Shown: positions 52,354 through 61,470, counted from the stretch's first letter. The stretch is DNA of 64,000 nt from JACIYW01 sp014359745 (GCA_050433985.1 JBNPWE010000005.1:62001-126000); one strand, 5' to 3'. The notes: generated by a model from the letters alone, not told the origin. Numbers and translations: made by a program.

Positions 52354-53661
52354 TCAGCCCCCGCGAAAGGCGCGGTTGAAATAATCGGCGAAGGGCCGGA
52401 CAAGAAAGGCCAGCGGCGAGCGCAGCGAGGTTTGCAGGAACGCCTCGACCGGCATGCCGGGGATCAGGGTCAGCCCGTCAAGCCGGTCGATCTCGTTCTC
52501 GTCCAGGGTAATCTCGGCGCGGTAATAGGGGCCGATGCGTTCATCGGTGAAGGCATCGGCCGACACCTGGGTGACATGGCCCATCAGTTGCGGGGTGGTG
52601 CGGGTGGAAAACGCCGAAAACACCAGAACCACCGGCTGGCCGACCAGAACATCGTCGATGTCTGATGGGCGGATCCGGGCGGTGATCACCAGCGGCCGGT
52701 CCTGCGGCACCAGATACATCACCGGATCGGCGGCGCGCAGCACCGCGCGCTTTGTGGTGACGGCCAGTCCATAGACCACGCCCGACACCGGCGCGCGCAC
52801 TTCCAGCCGGGAAACCTGTTCGGAAAGCGACCGGCGGCGTTCTGCCAGTTCCAATTCGCGAAAGCCCAGATCGCGCAACTGGGTGATCGCCTCTTCGCGG
52901 CGGGTGGACCGCAGTTGCAGCACCTCAAGATCGGCCTCGGTGATCTGGCTTTCCGCCTCGGCGCGCGACGCGGCAAGCTGGCCGACCTGGCCGCGCAGCC
53001 GCGCCTCTTCGCGTTCCAGCGCCAGCACCCTGGATGCCTGCGCCAGCCCGCGATCCAGCAGGCTTCTCTGGCTGACAAGTTCCTCTGCCACCAGGTCAAG
53101 CTGACGCACCAGTGCCGCGGATTGCGCGTCGATCCCGTCGATCTGGTTGCGGATCTGGCCGCGCTTTTTCTGCAACTGTTCGATCTGCTGGGCCAGCGTT
53201 TCGCGCCGCGCATCAAAAAGGCGCATCTGCCCGTCGAGCATGGCCGCGACCAGCGGGTTTGCGGCGGCGGCGCTGACCACCTCATCGGGAAAGGTTATGC
53301 TGTCGGCATCGTCGCGCTCGGCCTCAAGCCGACCACGGCGGGCAAGGATTTCGTGAAACTGGTTCTCGACGATGGTCAGTTCCGATGCCATCAGCGTGCC
53401 GTCAAGGCGCAACAGCACCTGGCCCGCGGCAACGCTTTGCCCTTCGGTCACAAGGATATCCTGCACCACGCCGCCATCGGGATGCTGCACCACCTGCCGG
53501 TTCTGATCGACCTCGATCTGGCCCGGCGCGATGACCGCGCCCGCGATGGATGTGAACACCGCCCACGACCCCACGCCGCCCACCAGCACCAAAAGCGTCA
53601 GCAGCCCCAGAATGACCGGCCCGCGCGCCGACCAGCGTTTGTCGGGTTTTGCGGCGATCAT
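52354..53661 (-). CDS. Type I secretion periplasmic adaptor, HlyD/PrsE family
   Basis: Membrane-fusion protein (435 aa) linking an inner-membrane ABC exporter to TolC. It has a short cytoplasmic start, one TM helix at about 15-40 (GPVILGLLTLLVLVGGVGSW), biotinyl-lipoyl halves (QVVQHPDGGVVQDILVTEGQ and EVRAPVSGVVYGLAVTT-like), and long coiled coils from about 100 to 270. The C-terminal beta barrel ends with PVEAFLQTSLRSPLAFLVRP, a PrsE/AprE signature. It starts at 53661 with a 4-bp ATGA overlap with the ABC gene. No tolC or RTX substrate gene is near. Confidence 0.9.
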   Translation of the reverse strand: MIAAKPDKRWSARGPVILGLLTLLVLVGGVGSWAVFTSIAGAVIAPGQIEVDQNRQVVQHPDGGVVQDILVTEGQSVAAGQVLLRLDGTLMASELTIVENQFHEILARRGRLEAERDDADSITFPDEVVSAAAANPLVAAMLDGQMRLFDARRETLAQQIEQLQKKRGQIRNQIDGIDAQSAALVRQLDLVAEELVSQRSLLDRGLAQASRVLALEREEARLRGQVGQLAASRAEAESQITEADLEVLQLRSTRREEAITQLRDLGFRELELAERRRSLSEQVSRLEVRAPVSGVVYGLAVTTKRAVLRAADPVMYLVPQDRPLVITARIRPSDIDDVLVGQPVVLVFSAFSTRTTPQLMGHVTQVSADAFTDERIGPYYRAEITLDENEIDRLDGLTLIPGMPVEAFLQTSLRSPLAFLVRPFADYFNRAFRGG

Positions 53662-55397
53662 GATGCGCGCCCCTCGGTTCCGGATTTCTTCAACAATTCG
53701 GTGTGGTTCTTGACCAGCCCGCGCAGAACCTCGTCGCGCGGGCCAAAGGCGCGCGCCGTTCCCTTTTCCAGCACCAGCAATATGTCGCATTCCTGAATGG
53801 CGGCTGGGCGGTGCGCCATGATCAGCACCGCGCCGCCTGCGGCCTTTACCTCGCGGATCGCGGCATTGAGCGCGGTCGATCCGTCATTGTCCAGATTGGC
53901 ATTGGGTTCATCCAGCACCAGCACCACCGGATCGCCATAAAGCGCCCGCGCCAGGCCAACCCGCTGTACCTGCCCGCCCGAAAGCCGCCCGCCATGCGGT
54001 GAAACGCGGGTGTCATAGCCCTGCGGCAAGGTGACGATCATGTCATGCGCGCCCGCGCGCTTGGCGGCCCTGACCACCTCGGCGGGGTCGGGGTTCTGGG
54101 TCAGCCGGGCGATATTGTCGGTGATGGTGCCGTCAAACAGCGTGACGCGCTGCGGCAGATAGCCGATATAGCGCCCATAGACATCGGGATCGTATTGGTC
54201 GATCGCCGCGCCATCAAGGCGCAGCTTGCCGCCCGCCGGCCGCCACAATCCGGTGATCGCGCGCGCCAGCGTCGATTTTCCCGCCCCCGACGGCCCGATC
54301 ACCCCCAAGGCCTGCCCCGGTTCCACCCTGAAAGACACCATCCGCAACGATGCGCTCTGTTCACCGGGCGGCACCACGGTCAACTGCGAGGCCTCAAGCA
54401 AGGCGCGCGGGCGCGGCAGGGCGGTGCGTGGCGCTTCCTCAGGCACCCGGCTTAGCAATTGCGCAAGCCTGGCCCAGCCTTCCTGCGCGCGTTGCACAAG
54501 CCCCCATTGCCCGACCGCCTGTTCCACCGGCGCCAGCGCCCGGCCCATCAGGATCGATGCCGCGATCATGGTTCCCGGCGTGATCTGCGAGCGTAACACC
54601 AGATAGGCGCCAAGCGCCAGCACCGCCGATTGCAGGAACAGCCGAAACGCCTTGGTCGCGGTCGAAAACCGCCCCGCCACATCGGCCAGATGGGTGTTGC
54701 GTTCCAGCGCATCGCCGCGCGCGCGGTACCAGCGCGCGAACCCGGTTCCGCGCATGCCCAGCGCCTGCACCGTCTCGGCCTCGGATTTCAACTGTTCCGA
54801 CATCTGTTCAGCGGCCGCCGATGCCAGCCCCGCGTCGCGCATCGGGCGGCGGGTGAAATACTGGTTGAGGATGGTCAGCGCGATCAGAATCGCGCCCCCG
54901 GCCACCGCCAGCCAGCCCAACAGCGGATGAAACAGAAAGATCGCCGCCAGAAACACCGGCGTCCAGGGCATGTCGAACACCGCAAGCAATGTCGGAGAGG
55001 CGACAAGGCGCTGCACCGATTCCAGATCGCGTTGCGCCGCCAGCGCGCCCAGATCATCGGATTTGAGCGCCATCACCCGCATCGCGGCGGCGAAAACCCG
55101 CTGATCCAGCCGATCCTGGAACCGCGCCGCGATCCGTGCCATCACCCGCCCGCGCGCATGATCCAGCAGGCCGTAAGCCAGATAAAGAAACGCCACCAGC
55201 GCGAAAAGTGCCACCAGCGTTTCCTCGGAGCGGCTGGAAATCACCCGGTCATAGACCTGCAACATGAAAACCGGCCCGGTCAGCATCAGCAGGTTGACGA
55301 ATATGCTGAACAGGAACACCGCCGCGAACAACCGCCCGCCCTCGGCGCGCGCCGCGCGCAGTTCCGCCGATCCGGGTCCGGTGTCTGCGGTTTTCAT
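53658..55397 (-). CDS. Type I secretion ABC transporter, permease-ATPase (PrsD/AprD-like)
   Basis: Exporter half-transporter of 579 residues. The six-TM domain begins at about residue 22 (FAAVFLFSIFVNLLMLTGPV), with FMLQVYDRVISSRSEETLVA typical of the PrtD group. The ATPase has Walker A IGPSGAGKSTLARAITGLW, signature LSGGQVQRVGLARAL, Walker B VVLVLDEPNANLD and H-loop MAHRP. It has no C39 peptidase domain, so its substrates keep C-terminal signals (RTX-type). It is divergent from mlaA with a 250-bp control region containing a large palindrome. Confidence 0.92.
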   Translation of the reverse strand: MKTADTGPGSAELRAARAEGGRLFAAVFLFSIFVNLLMLTGPVFMLQVYDRVISSRSEETLVALFALVAFLYLAYGLLDHARGRVMARIAARFQDRLDQRVFAAAMRVMALKSDDLGALAAQRDLESVQRLVASPTLLAVFDMPWTPVFLAAIFLFHPLLGWLAVAGGAILIALTILNQYFTRRPMRDAGLASAAAEQMSEQLKSEAETVQALGMRGTGFARWYRARGDALERNTHLADVAGRFSTATKAFRLFLQSAVLALGAYLVLRSQITPGTMIAASILMGRALAPVEQAVGQWGLVQRAQEGWARLAQLLSRVPEEAPRTALPRPRALLEASQLTVVPPGEQSASLRMVSFRVEPGQALGVIGPSGAGKSTLARAITGLWRPAGGKLRLDGAAIDQYDPDVYGRYIGYLPQRVTLFDGTITDNIARLTQNPDPAEVVRAAKRAGAHDMIVTLPQGYDTRVSPHGGRLSGGQVQRVGLARALYGDPVVLVLDEPNANLDNDGSTALNAAIREVKAAGGAVLIMAHRPAAIQECDILLVLEKGTARAFGPRDEVLRGLVKNHTELLKKSGTEGRAS

Positions 55398-55529
55398 GGG
55401 GTCGGTCCTTTGAACTTGGCGCGGGGCAGGGTAACCTGGGTTTTCTGTTCCGGTCTCAGGAACTGTATAAAAACCAATGTTACCTTTTGTACAACAGCTT
55501 GTGTGCGGAAGGGGAGTTGTCAGTGATAC

Positions 55530-55557
55530 ATGATCGGCCTATCTGATAGGCTCGATC
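55530..55557. promoter_or_regulatory. 28-bp imperfect palindrome between the secretion ABC gene and mlaA
   Basis: TGATCG-GCCTATC (55530-55542) pairs with GATAGGC-CGATCA (55544-55550 and 55552-55557) around one T, with one extra T as a bulge. It lies 133 bp upstream of the ABC start and 90 bp upstream of the mlaA start. It is a strong operator candidate for a dimeric regulator, or a hairpin insulating the two units. Confidence 0.5.
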
Positions 55558-55646
55558 ACGGCGCGCAGGCCGGGCAAAATTGCCGTATCAGACGGCCCGT
55601 GTTGCGCAAGTGCCGGATATTGAAATGAAACAGAGGTGGTGGCGTA

Positions 55647-56408
55647 TTGGATTTTTCATCAAACCCTTCGCGTGGCGTCCTGCTGGCAGGTGTGGTTGCG
55701 CTGACACTGGCGGGATGTTCGGCCGCCCCCGAGACTGGCGAAATCAACGACCCTTACGAAAACGTCAACCGCCGTGTGCACGCCTTCAACCGCGGGCTGG
55801 ACAAGGTTGTCGTGCGCCCTACATCCCAGGTTTATGGCACGGTGTTGCCAAAGCCGGTGCGCACCGGGGTCAGCAATTTTGCCGCCAACCTGTCCTTGCC
55901 GGGCCAGGTGGCCAACAACATTCTTCAGGGGCGCCCGATGAACGCCCTGACCAACACCGTGCGCTTTGGCTTCAACACGATCTTCGGGCTTGGCGGCCTG
56001 ATGGACCCGGCGAGCAATGTCGGCCTGCCGCTTTTGGAAACCGGTTTCGCTGAAACCCTGGCGGTCTGGGGCGTGCGCGAAGGCGCCTATGTGGAACTGC
56101 CGGCCTTCGGCCCCTCGACCGAACGGGCGACAGTGGGCCTTGTCGCCGATATCGTGCTTGACCCGCTGTCATTCGTGCTGAATTCGCCGGAAAAATATGT
56201 GCCGATGGCCAGCGAGGTTCTCAGCCGGGTCGGCGATCGCTACACCTATTCGGATTTCGTCGATTCGATCCTGTATGAAAGCGCAGACAGCTACGCGCAG
56301 TCGCGGCTGTTTTATCTGCAAAACCGACGCTTTGACCTTGGAGAAACGTCTGATGACGATGCTTTTGACCCCTATGATACCCTCGAACCCGCTGCCCCTG
56401 CCAGGTAA
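55647..56408 (+). CDS. mlaA: MlaA (VacJ) outer-membrane lipoprotein
   Basis: Lipoprotein (253 aa) that removes phospholipids from the outer leaflet of the outer membrane for the Mla pathway. The lipobox LAGC is at about residues 22-25, after a short signal VLLAGVVALTLAGC. Family core: NDPYENVNRRVHAFNRGLDK, VRTGVSNFAANLSLPGQVAN, NTVRFGFNTIFGLGGLMDPA and PLSFVLNSPEKYVP. The start is TTG at 55647 with AGAGGTGGTGG upstream; no ATG in this frame gives the signal peptide. It overlaps mlaC by 56 bp. Confidence 0.93.
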   Translation: MDFSSNPSRGVLLAGVVALTLAGCSAAPETGEINDPYENVNRRVHAFNRGLDKVVVRPTSQVYGTVLPKPVRTGVSNFAANLSLPGQVANNILQGRPMNALTNTVRFGFNTIFGLGGLMDPASNVGLPLLETGFAETLAVWGVREGAYVELPAFGPSTERATVGLVADIVLDPLSFVLNSPEKYVPMASEVLSRVGDRYTYSDFVDSILYESADSYAQSRLFYLQNRRFDLGETSDDDAFDPYDTLEPAAPAR

Positions 56409-57015
56409 CCGCGTGGCGCTGTTTGGCCGTAGGGCGTTTGTGACGGGGGCTGTGGCGGGCGTGGTCGCGCTGCAAACAGCGGGTGGTGCGCTGGCGCTGA
56501 CCGTGGAAAATGCACGGGCAATGATCACTTCGGCTGTCGGCGAGATCAGTGACGTGATCGAATCACGCAGCGCCCAGCCTCAGATGTTCGCGCAGTTCGA
56601 ACGGATTTTCGAACGCTACGCCGATGTCGACATCATCGCGCGCAGCGCGCTTGGCCCTGCCGCGCGCAGCGCCTCACCCGCGCAGATGCGCGCCTTTACC
56701 GAAGCGTTCAAGGGCTATCTGGCGCGCAAATACGGGCGACGGTTCCGCGAATTCGATGGCGGGCGGATCGTCGTCAAGGACGCGCGCCCGCTGAAAAGTT
56801 TCTACGAGGTGATCACCACCGCCCATCTCAAGGGCGAGGCCCCGTTCGAGGTGCGCTTTCACGTCTCGGATCGCAGCGGGCGGGATCTGTTTTTCAACAT
56901 GATCATCGAGGGTGTGAACATGCTGGCCACCGAACGCACCGAAATCGGCGCGATGCTGGATCGGCGCAACGGCAATGTCGATGCCCTGACCCAGGATCTG
57001 CGCAAAGCCGGGTGA
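56353..57015 (+). CDS. mlaC: MlaC/Ttg2D-type periplasmic phospholipid-binding protein
   Basis: Soluble lipid shuttle (220 aa) between MlaA and the MlaFEDB complex. After an n-region comes FGRRAFVTGAVAGVVALQTA, whose twin arginines allow Tat export. The mature part has the family's ERYADVDIIARSALGPAARS, FKGYLARKYGRRFREFDGGR and FEVRFHVSDRSGRDLFFNMI. ATG 56353 has GGAG 9 nt upstream, though it overlaps mlaA; GTG 56413, right after the mlaA stop, is an alternative that shortens the n-region to five residues. Confidence 0.88.
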   Translation: MTMLLTPMIPSNPLPLPGNRVALFGRRAFVTGAVAGVVALQTAGGALALTVENARAMITSAVGEISDVIESRSAQPQMFAQFERIFERYADVDIIARSALGPAARSASPAQMRAFTEAFKGYLARKYGRRFREFDGGRIVVKDARPLKSFYEVITTAHLKGEAPFEVRFHVSDRSGRDLFFNMIIEGVNMLATERTEIGAMLDRRNGNVDALTQDLRKAG

Positions 57016-57084
57016 TGACCCGGCGCCACGGCCGCCCCGGCCGTGGCGCCGGGATTGCCAAAGCTTGGCCATGTGATGTGGGCA

Positions 57085-57215
57085 ATCAGCCCGCACCCGC
57101 CCCGCGCCCTGCACGGACAAGAAATTCTCTTTCCCATCCTCTCGAAAAAAATACTCAATTCCCGCGCGCGCCGTGCGCGCGGCTCAAGGTCGCGCGGCTC
57201 AAGGTATCGAACCCG
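57085..57215 (-). repeat. GAGTATTT intergenic element, copy F, with internal 15-bp duplication
   Basis: Core AAATACTC at 57149-57156, CATCCTCTCGAAAAA on one side. In the GC-rich arm the unit CGCGCGGCTCAAGGT is duplicated (57176-57190 and 57191-57205). It follows the stop of the penicillin-binding protein gene (57264) on the minus strand. The gap 57016-57263 has no other feature. Confidence 0.85.
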
Positions 57216-57263
57216 ATTAACCGCACCCCGCCTGGCGGGCGTTTCGCCCATCAGTTCAGCCGG

Positions 57264-59420
57264 TCAGTTCTGGCCAAAGATCGACCCGATCAGATTGCGT
57301 ATCTGATCCGACAACCCGCCGCCGCCACCTTCGCCATCCGGGTTCTGGGCGGGCCCCGCCCGGCCCGCCGCCATCAACGGCGCCGGTGGTGGGGTCATGG
57401 GCAGCGGGCGCACCGGAACCCCCTCGTCGACGCGCACCATCACCTCGTGCCAGATCTCGGCCGGCAGGCCGCCGCCGGTGACGCCGGTCAGTTTAGAGTT
57501 GTCGTCATTCCCCATCCACACGCCGGTGACATAGTCGGCGGTAAAGCCCACGAACCAGGCGTCGCGCGCGCCCTGCGTGGTGCCGGTCTTGCCCGCCGCG
57601 TCACGGTCGGGCAGGCGGGCGCGCCCGCCGGTGCCGTCCACCAGCACCTGCTGCATCATCCAGGTCAGTTGCCGGGCGGCACCGGTGCTGATCACCCGTT
57701 CGCCAAAGCCGCTTTGCTGGCTGATCATCGGCGTATCCTCGCCCACCAGCCGCAGATCCAGTACGCCATAGGGTTTCACCGAAAGCCCGCCGTTCAGAAT
57801 GCCCGCATAGGCCCCGGTCATTTCCAGCAGCGTCGCCTCCGACACGCCAAGCGCCAGCGCCGGCCCCGCCGCCAGATCGCTCCTGATGCCGAAATCGCTG
57901 GCCACCCGGCGCACCTTGTCGCGGCCCACCGCCTCGGAAACCCGCACGGCCGGGATGTTGAGCGAATGTTTCAGCGCCTCGGTCAGGGTCACGGTGCCGC
58001 GAAACTCGCGTTCATAATTGCGCGGGCTCCAGGGCCCGGAACCGGGCACGTTTATGGTCAGCGGGCTGTCCTCGACCGTGTTATTCGCTGAAAACCCCAG
58101 GTCAAGCGCGGTGGCATAGACGAACGGCTTGAAGGCCGATCCGGTCTGGCGCAGCGCTTGTGTGGCGCGGTTGAAGGCCCCCGAAACCGTGGTGTCGCGC
58201 CCGCCGATCATCGCGCGCACTGCCCCGTCGGCCGACATCACCACCACGGCGGCCTGCGCCTTTGACCCCTCGCGCACCTTGTCGGCAAAGACCGATGTCA
58301 CCGCCGCCTCGGCGGCGCGCTGGATGCGTTGATCCAGTGTCGTGTGGATGATCACGTCTTCGGTGGTGTCGCGGGTCAGGAAATCGGGCCCCGATTCCAT
58401 GATCCAGTCGGCGAAATAGCCGCCCGCGCGCGCCCGCGCCGCCTCGGACAGAACCGCCGGGTTCTGGCGCGACAGGCTGGCCTCTTCCGCCGTCAGATAT
58501 CCCTGTTCCTGCATCAGCCCCAGGATCACACTGGCCCGCCCCTGCGCGCGCGACAGATCGCGCGTCGGCGCGTAATAGGATGGCGCCACCAGCAGGCCCG
58601 CCAGCATCGCCGCCTCGGCCGGGGTGACCTGATTGGCCGATACGCCGAAATAGCGCTGCGCCGCCGCCTCGAACCCGCGCGCGCCCGCCCCCAGATAGGC
58701 GCGGTTCAGATAGATCGTCAGGATCTGATCCTTGGTGTATTTGCTTTCCAGCGCAAAGGAAAACGGCACTTCCTTGAGCTTGCGCCAGACCGTTGCCGTG
58801 CGGCAATCCGCCTCGTATTGCGCTTCGGTCAGGCCGCTTTGCGGATCATAGGGCGTGCCCAGGCACAAAAGCTTGGCCACCTGCTGGGTGATGGTCGATC
58901 CGCCATTGCCCGAAAGCGGCCCGCGCCCCTCTGACAGGTTGATATAGACCGCGCCGATAATGCCGCGCGGGGAAATGCCAAGATGATGATAAAAACGCCG
59001 GTCTTCGGTGGCGATGATGGCATTGCGCAGGTGTTTCGAGACGGTGTCGGCCGAAATCTGCCCGCCGAATGTTTCGCCGCGCCAGGCAAACACCTCGCCC
59101 TCGCTGTCAAGCAACGTCACCGATCCACGGGTACGCGCATCCAGCAGCGCCTCCAGCGGCGGCAGTTGCGATGCATAATAGACCGTGGTCGCCGCAACGA
59201 TCAGCGACACGACCGCCGTGACCCGCCAGGTGATGGCCCAAAGCGTGCGCAGGATGAACCGCACCATTCCCCCGATCAGCCGGGTCAGCATGTTGCCGCC
59301 CGCCGCCTTGCCGCCCGCCGCCTTGCGGCGCGGTGCCGTGCTTTGCCGCGCCTTTCGGGCCGGTGCCTTGACTGGCGGCCGCGCCGGGGGGCGCCGTTTT
59401 CCGGTTGGTGCCATGTTCAT
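57264..59420 (-). CDS. Bifunctional penicillin-binding protein 1A-type (transglycosylase/transpeptidase)
   Basis: Class A PBP of 718 residues. A basic Pro/Ala/Arg-rich cytoplasmic tail (about 1-45) is followed by a TM helix (about 50-85, FILRTLWAITWRVTAVVSLI). The GT51 domain has AIIATEDRRFYHHLGISPRG with the catalytic Glu, and GNGGSTITQQVAKLLCLG. The transpeptidase domain has the SxxK motif in RQTGSAFKPFVYATALDLG, SLN in KHSLNIPA and KTGTTQGARDAWFVGFT. The start at 59420 or ATG 59414 cannot be separated. It polymerises and cross-links the wall and is divergent from glnK. Confidence 0.92.
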   Translation of the reverse strand: MNMAPTGKRRPPARPPVKAPARKARQSTAPRRKAAGGKAAGGNMLTRLIGGMVRFILRTLWAITWRVTAVVSLIVAATTVYYASQLPPLEALLDARTRGSVTLLDSEGEVFAWRGETFGGQISADTVSKHLRNAIIATEDRRFYHHLGISPRGIIGAVYINLSEGRGPLSGNGGSTITQQVAKLLCLGTPYDPQSGLTEAQYEADCRTATVWRKLKEVPFSFALESKYTKDQILTIYLNRAYLGAGARGFEAAAQRYFGVSANQVTPAEAAMLAGLLVAPSYYAPTRDLSRAQGRASVILGLMQEQGYLTAEEASLSRQNPAVLSEAARARAGGYFADWIMESGPDFLTRDTTEDVIIHTTLDQRIQRAAEAAVTSVFADKVREGSKAQAAVVVMSADGAVRAMIGGRDTTVSGAFNRATQALRQTGSAFKPFVYATALDLGFSANNTVEDSPLTINVPGSGPWSPRNYEREFRGTVTLTEALKHSLNIPAVRVSEAVGRDKVRRVASDFGIRSDLAAGPALALGVSEATLLEMTGAYAGILNGGLSVKPYGVLDLRLVGEDTPMISQQSGFGERVISTGAARQLTWMMQQVLVDGTGGRARLPDRDAAGKTGTTQGARDAWFVGFTADYVTGVWMGNDDNSKLTGVTGGGLPAEIWHEVMVRVDEGVPVRPLPMTPPPAPLMAAGRAGPAQNPDGEGGGGGLSDQIRNLIGSIFGQN

Positions 59421-59546
59421 TCGCCTGCTTGCGCCCGTTCATCGGGCTGTTGCCCGGATCATAACCGCCCGCAGCGCAAAAGTGGAGTGTCAAGGCAGGC
59501 GGGGCGGATTTATAATTCGCCCATTATTTACTCATACATCGCAATT

Positions 59547-59564
59547 TGTGCAAAAAATGTGCAA
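59547..59564. promoter_or_regulatory. Direct repeat TGTGCAA x2 upstream of glnK
   Basis: TGTGCAA at 59547-59553 and 59558-59564, an 11-bp period (one helical turn), about 110 bp upstream of glnK in an AT-rich patch. It could be an activator site for nitrogen control. A convincing sigma-54 GG-N10-GC promoter was not found. Confidence 0.4.
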
Positions 59565-59674
59565 CATCTGCCGCCGCCACCGCCCGGATCGGGCGCGATT
59601 CATTGTTCCCCACCGGCAATCTGCCGCTTTCTGGCTGCGTTGGACATCACGCACCTGAAGCGGAAGGGGAAATC

Positions 59675-60013
59675 GTGAAACTTATCATAGCTGCAATCAA
59701 ACCGTTCAAGCTCGAGGAGGTGCGCGAGGCGCTTACCGCCATCGGCGTGCGCGGCATGATGGTGACAGAGGTCAAGGGCTTCGGGTCACAATCCGGTCAT
59801 ACTGAAATCTATCGCGGCGCCGAATATGCGGTGAATTTCGTGCCCAAGATCAAGCTGGAAATCGCGGTCAGCGACGGGCTGGCCGACCAGGTCGTCGAAA
59901 CCATCCGCACCACGGCCAGAACCGACAAGATCGGGGATGGCAAGATATTCGTGCTTGATCTGGAGCAGGCCGTCCGGGTGCGGACCGGCGAAACCAACGA
60001 AGACGCGCTGTGA
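59675..60013 (+). CDS. glnK: PII nitrogen-regulatory protein
   Basis: Trimeric signal protein (112 aa) that senses 2-oxoglutarate and ATP/ADP and gates the ammonium channel. MKLIIAAIKPFKLEEVREAL is the standard start, and the T-loop GSQSGHTEIYRGAEYAVNF holds uridylylation site Tyr51. The second signature (IGDGKIFVLDLEQAVRVRTG) is intact. It starts at GTG 59675 with AAGGGGA upstream; an upstream open frame is not part of the protein. It is paired with amtB, 29 bp downstream, the classic GlnK-AmtB module. GlnB is possible but the pairing favours GlnK. Confidence 0.95.
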   Translation: MKLIIAAIKPFKLEEVREALTAIGVRGMMVTEVKGFGSQSGHTEIYRGAEYAVNFVPKIKLEIAVSDGLADQVVETIRTTARTDKIGDGKIFVLDLEQAVRVRTGETNEDAL

Positions 60014-60042
60014 TGCGGCGGTTCAGGGGAAAGAGAAACGAC

Positions 60043-61398
60043 ATGCCGAATTTGAAAAACATCATGGGCCTTGCCGCGATCACCGCGCTTACGGCCCTGC
60101 CTGCCTTGGCGCAGGAAGCCACGACGCTGGCCGGGGAGGTCGCCGCACTGGCCGAGGTGGTCGCGGTGCAAGACAAGGGCGATACCGCCTGGATGATGAC
60201 ATCCAGCCTGCTGGTCCTGTTCATGACGGTGCCGGGGCTGGCGCTGTTCTATGGCGGGCTGGTGCGCAGCAAGAACATGCTTTCGGTCTTGATGCAGTGC
60301 ACGATGATCACCGCCATGGTGATGGTGATCTGGGTATTCTGGGGCTATTCGATGGCCTTTGGTGGCGGCACCAGCCCCTATTGGGGCGGTTTCGGCAAGG
60401 TGTTCCTGGCGGGTGTAACCCCCGATTCGACCGCCGCGACCTTTACCGATGGCGTGGTGTTGCCCGAATATGTGTTCATCGTGTTCCAGATGACATTCGC
60501 GGCCATCACGCCCGCGCTGATCGTGGGGGCATTCGCCGAACGCATCAAGTTCAAGGCGCTTTTGCTGTTCATAGCGCTTTGGGTCACCTTCGTCTATTTC
60601 CCGATCGCGCATATGGTCTGGGATGCCTCCGGCCTGATCTTCAACATGGGCGCGCTTGATTTCGCGGGCGGCACCGTGGTCCATATCAATGCGGGCATTG
60701 CCGCACTGGTTGGCGCGCTTCTGATCGGCAAACGGGTGGGTTTCGGCAAGGATAACATGGCCCCCCATTCGATGACGCTGACCATGGTTGGCGCGGCGAT
60801 CCTGTGGGTGGGCTGGTTCGGCTTCAATGCCGGATCAAACCTTGAAGCCAACGGCGGCGCGGCACTGGCGATGATCAACACCTTCGTTGCGACGGCGGCG
60901 GCGATCCTGTCCTGGTCGGCGGTCGAGGGGCTGTTGCGCGGCAAGGCCTCGATGCTGGGCGCCGCGTCGGGTATGGTGGCCGGGCTGGTAGCGATCACGC
61001 CTGCCTGCGGCACCGTCGGGCCGATCGGCGCGATCGTGCTGGGGGCCATCGTCTCGCCGGTCTGTTATTTCTTCGTGTCGGTGGTCAAGAACAAGTTCGG
61101 CTATGACGACAGCCTTGATGTGTTCGGCGTGCACGGTATCGGCGGGATCATGGGCGCGATCGGCACCGGCATCCTTACCGCGCCGGGGCTTGGCGGGGTT
61201 GGCGATGCCGATTATTCGATCTTTGGCCAGACGACCATTCAGGCGCAGGCGGTTCTGATCACCATCGTCTGGAGCGGGGTTGTTTCGTTCGTCCTTTACA
61301 AGATCGTCGACATGCTGGTCGGCCTGCGGGTGGACACCGACAGCGAACGTCAGGGCCTCGATCTGATTTCGCACGGAGAGGTTGCCTATCACAACTGA
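60043..61398 (+). CDS. amtB: Ammonium transporter
   Basis: Amt/Rh channel of 451 residues with an N-terminal signal peptide (ITALTALPALAQ) and eleven TM helices. Signature regions: VPGLALFYGGLVRSKNMLSV, FPIAHMVWDASGLIFNMGAL, GGTVVHINAGIAALVGALLI with the first pore His, and DVFGVHGIGGIMGAIGTGIL with the second pore His. It is cotranscribed with glnK and presumably plugged by it under ammonium excess. ATG 60043 follows AGGGGAAAGAG. A perfect hairpin lies downstream. Confidence 0.96.
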   Translation: MPNLKNIMGLAAITALTALPALAQEATTLAGEVAALAEVVAVQDKGDTAWMMTSSLLVLFMTVPGLALFYGGLVRSKNMLSVLMQCTMITAMVMVIWVFWGYSMAFGGGTSPYWGGFGKVFLAGVTPDSTAATFTDGVVLPEYVFIVFQMTFAAITPALIVGAFAERIKFKALLLFIALWVTFVYFPIAHMVWDASGLIFNMGALDFAGGTVVHINAGIAALVGALLIGKRVGFGKDNMAPHSMTLTMVGAAILWVGWFGFNAGSNLEANGGAALAMINTFVATAAAILSWSAVEGLLRGKASMLGAASGMVAGLVAITPACGTVGPIGAIVLGAIVSPVCYFFVSVVKNKFGYDDSLDVFGVHGIGGIMGAIGTGILTAPGLGGVGDADYSIFGQTTIQAQAVLITIVWSGVVSFVLYKIVDMLVGLRVDTDSERQGLDLISHGEVAYHN

Positions 61399-61441
61399 CG
61401 CCTTACTTATGCAAGACGTCACGAGTAAACGTAGACCATTG

Positions 61442-61470
61442 GGGTTGGCAAAGCGTGTCTTTGCCAACCC
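61442..61470 (+). terminator. 12-bp hairpin downstream of amtB
   Basis: GGGTTGGCAAAG (61442-61453) and CTTTGCCAACCC (61459-61470) are exact inverse copies around a 5-nt loop, followed by TT. A very stable stem with a poor U-tract, 44 bp after the stop codon. Confidence 0.7.

Noticed and set aside
59575..59674. Sigma-54 promoter before glnK
   Set aside because: CTGGCTGCGTTGG-like sequence lacks the required GG-N10-GC spacing.
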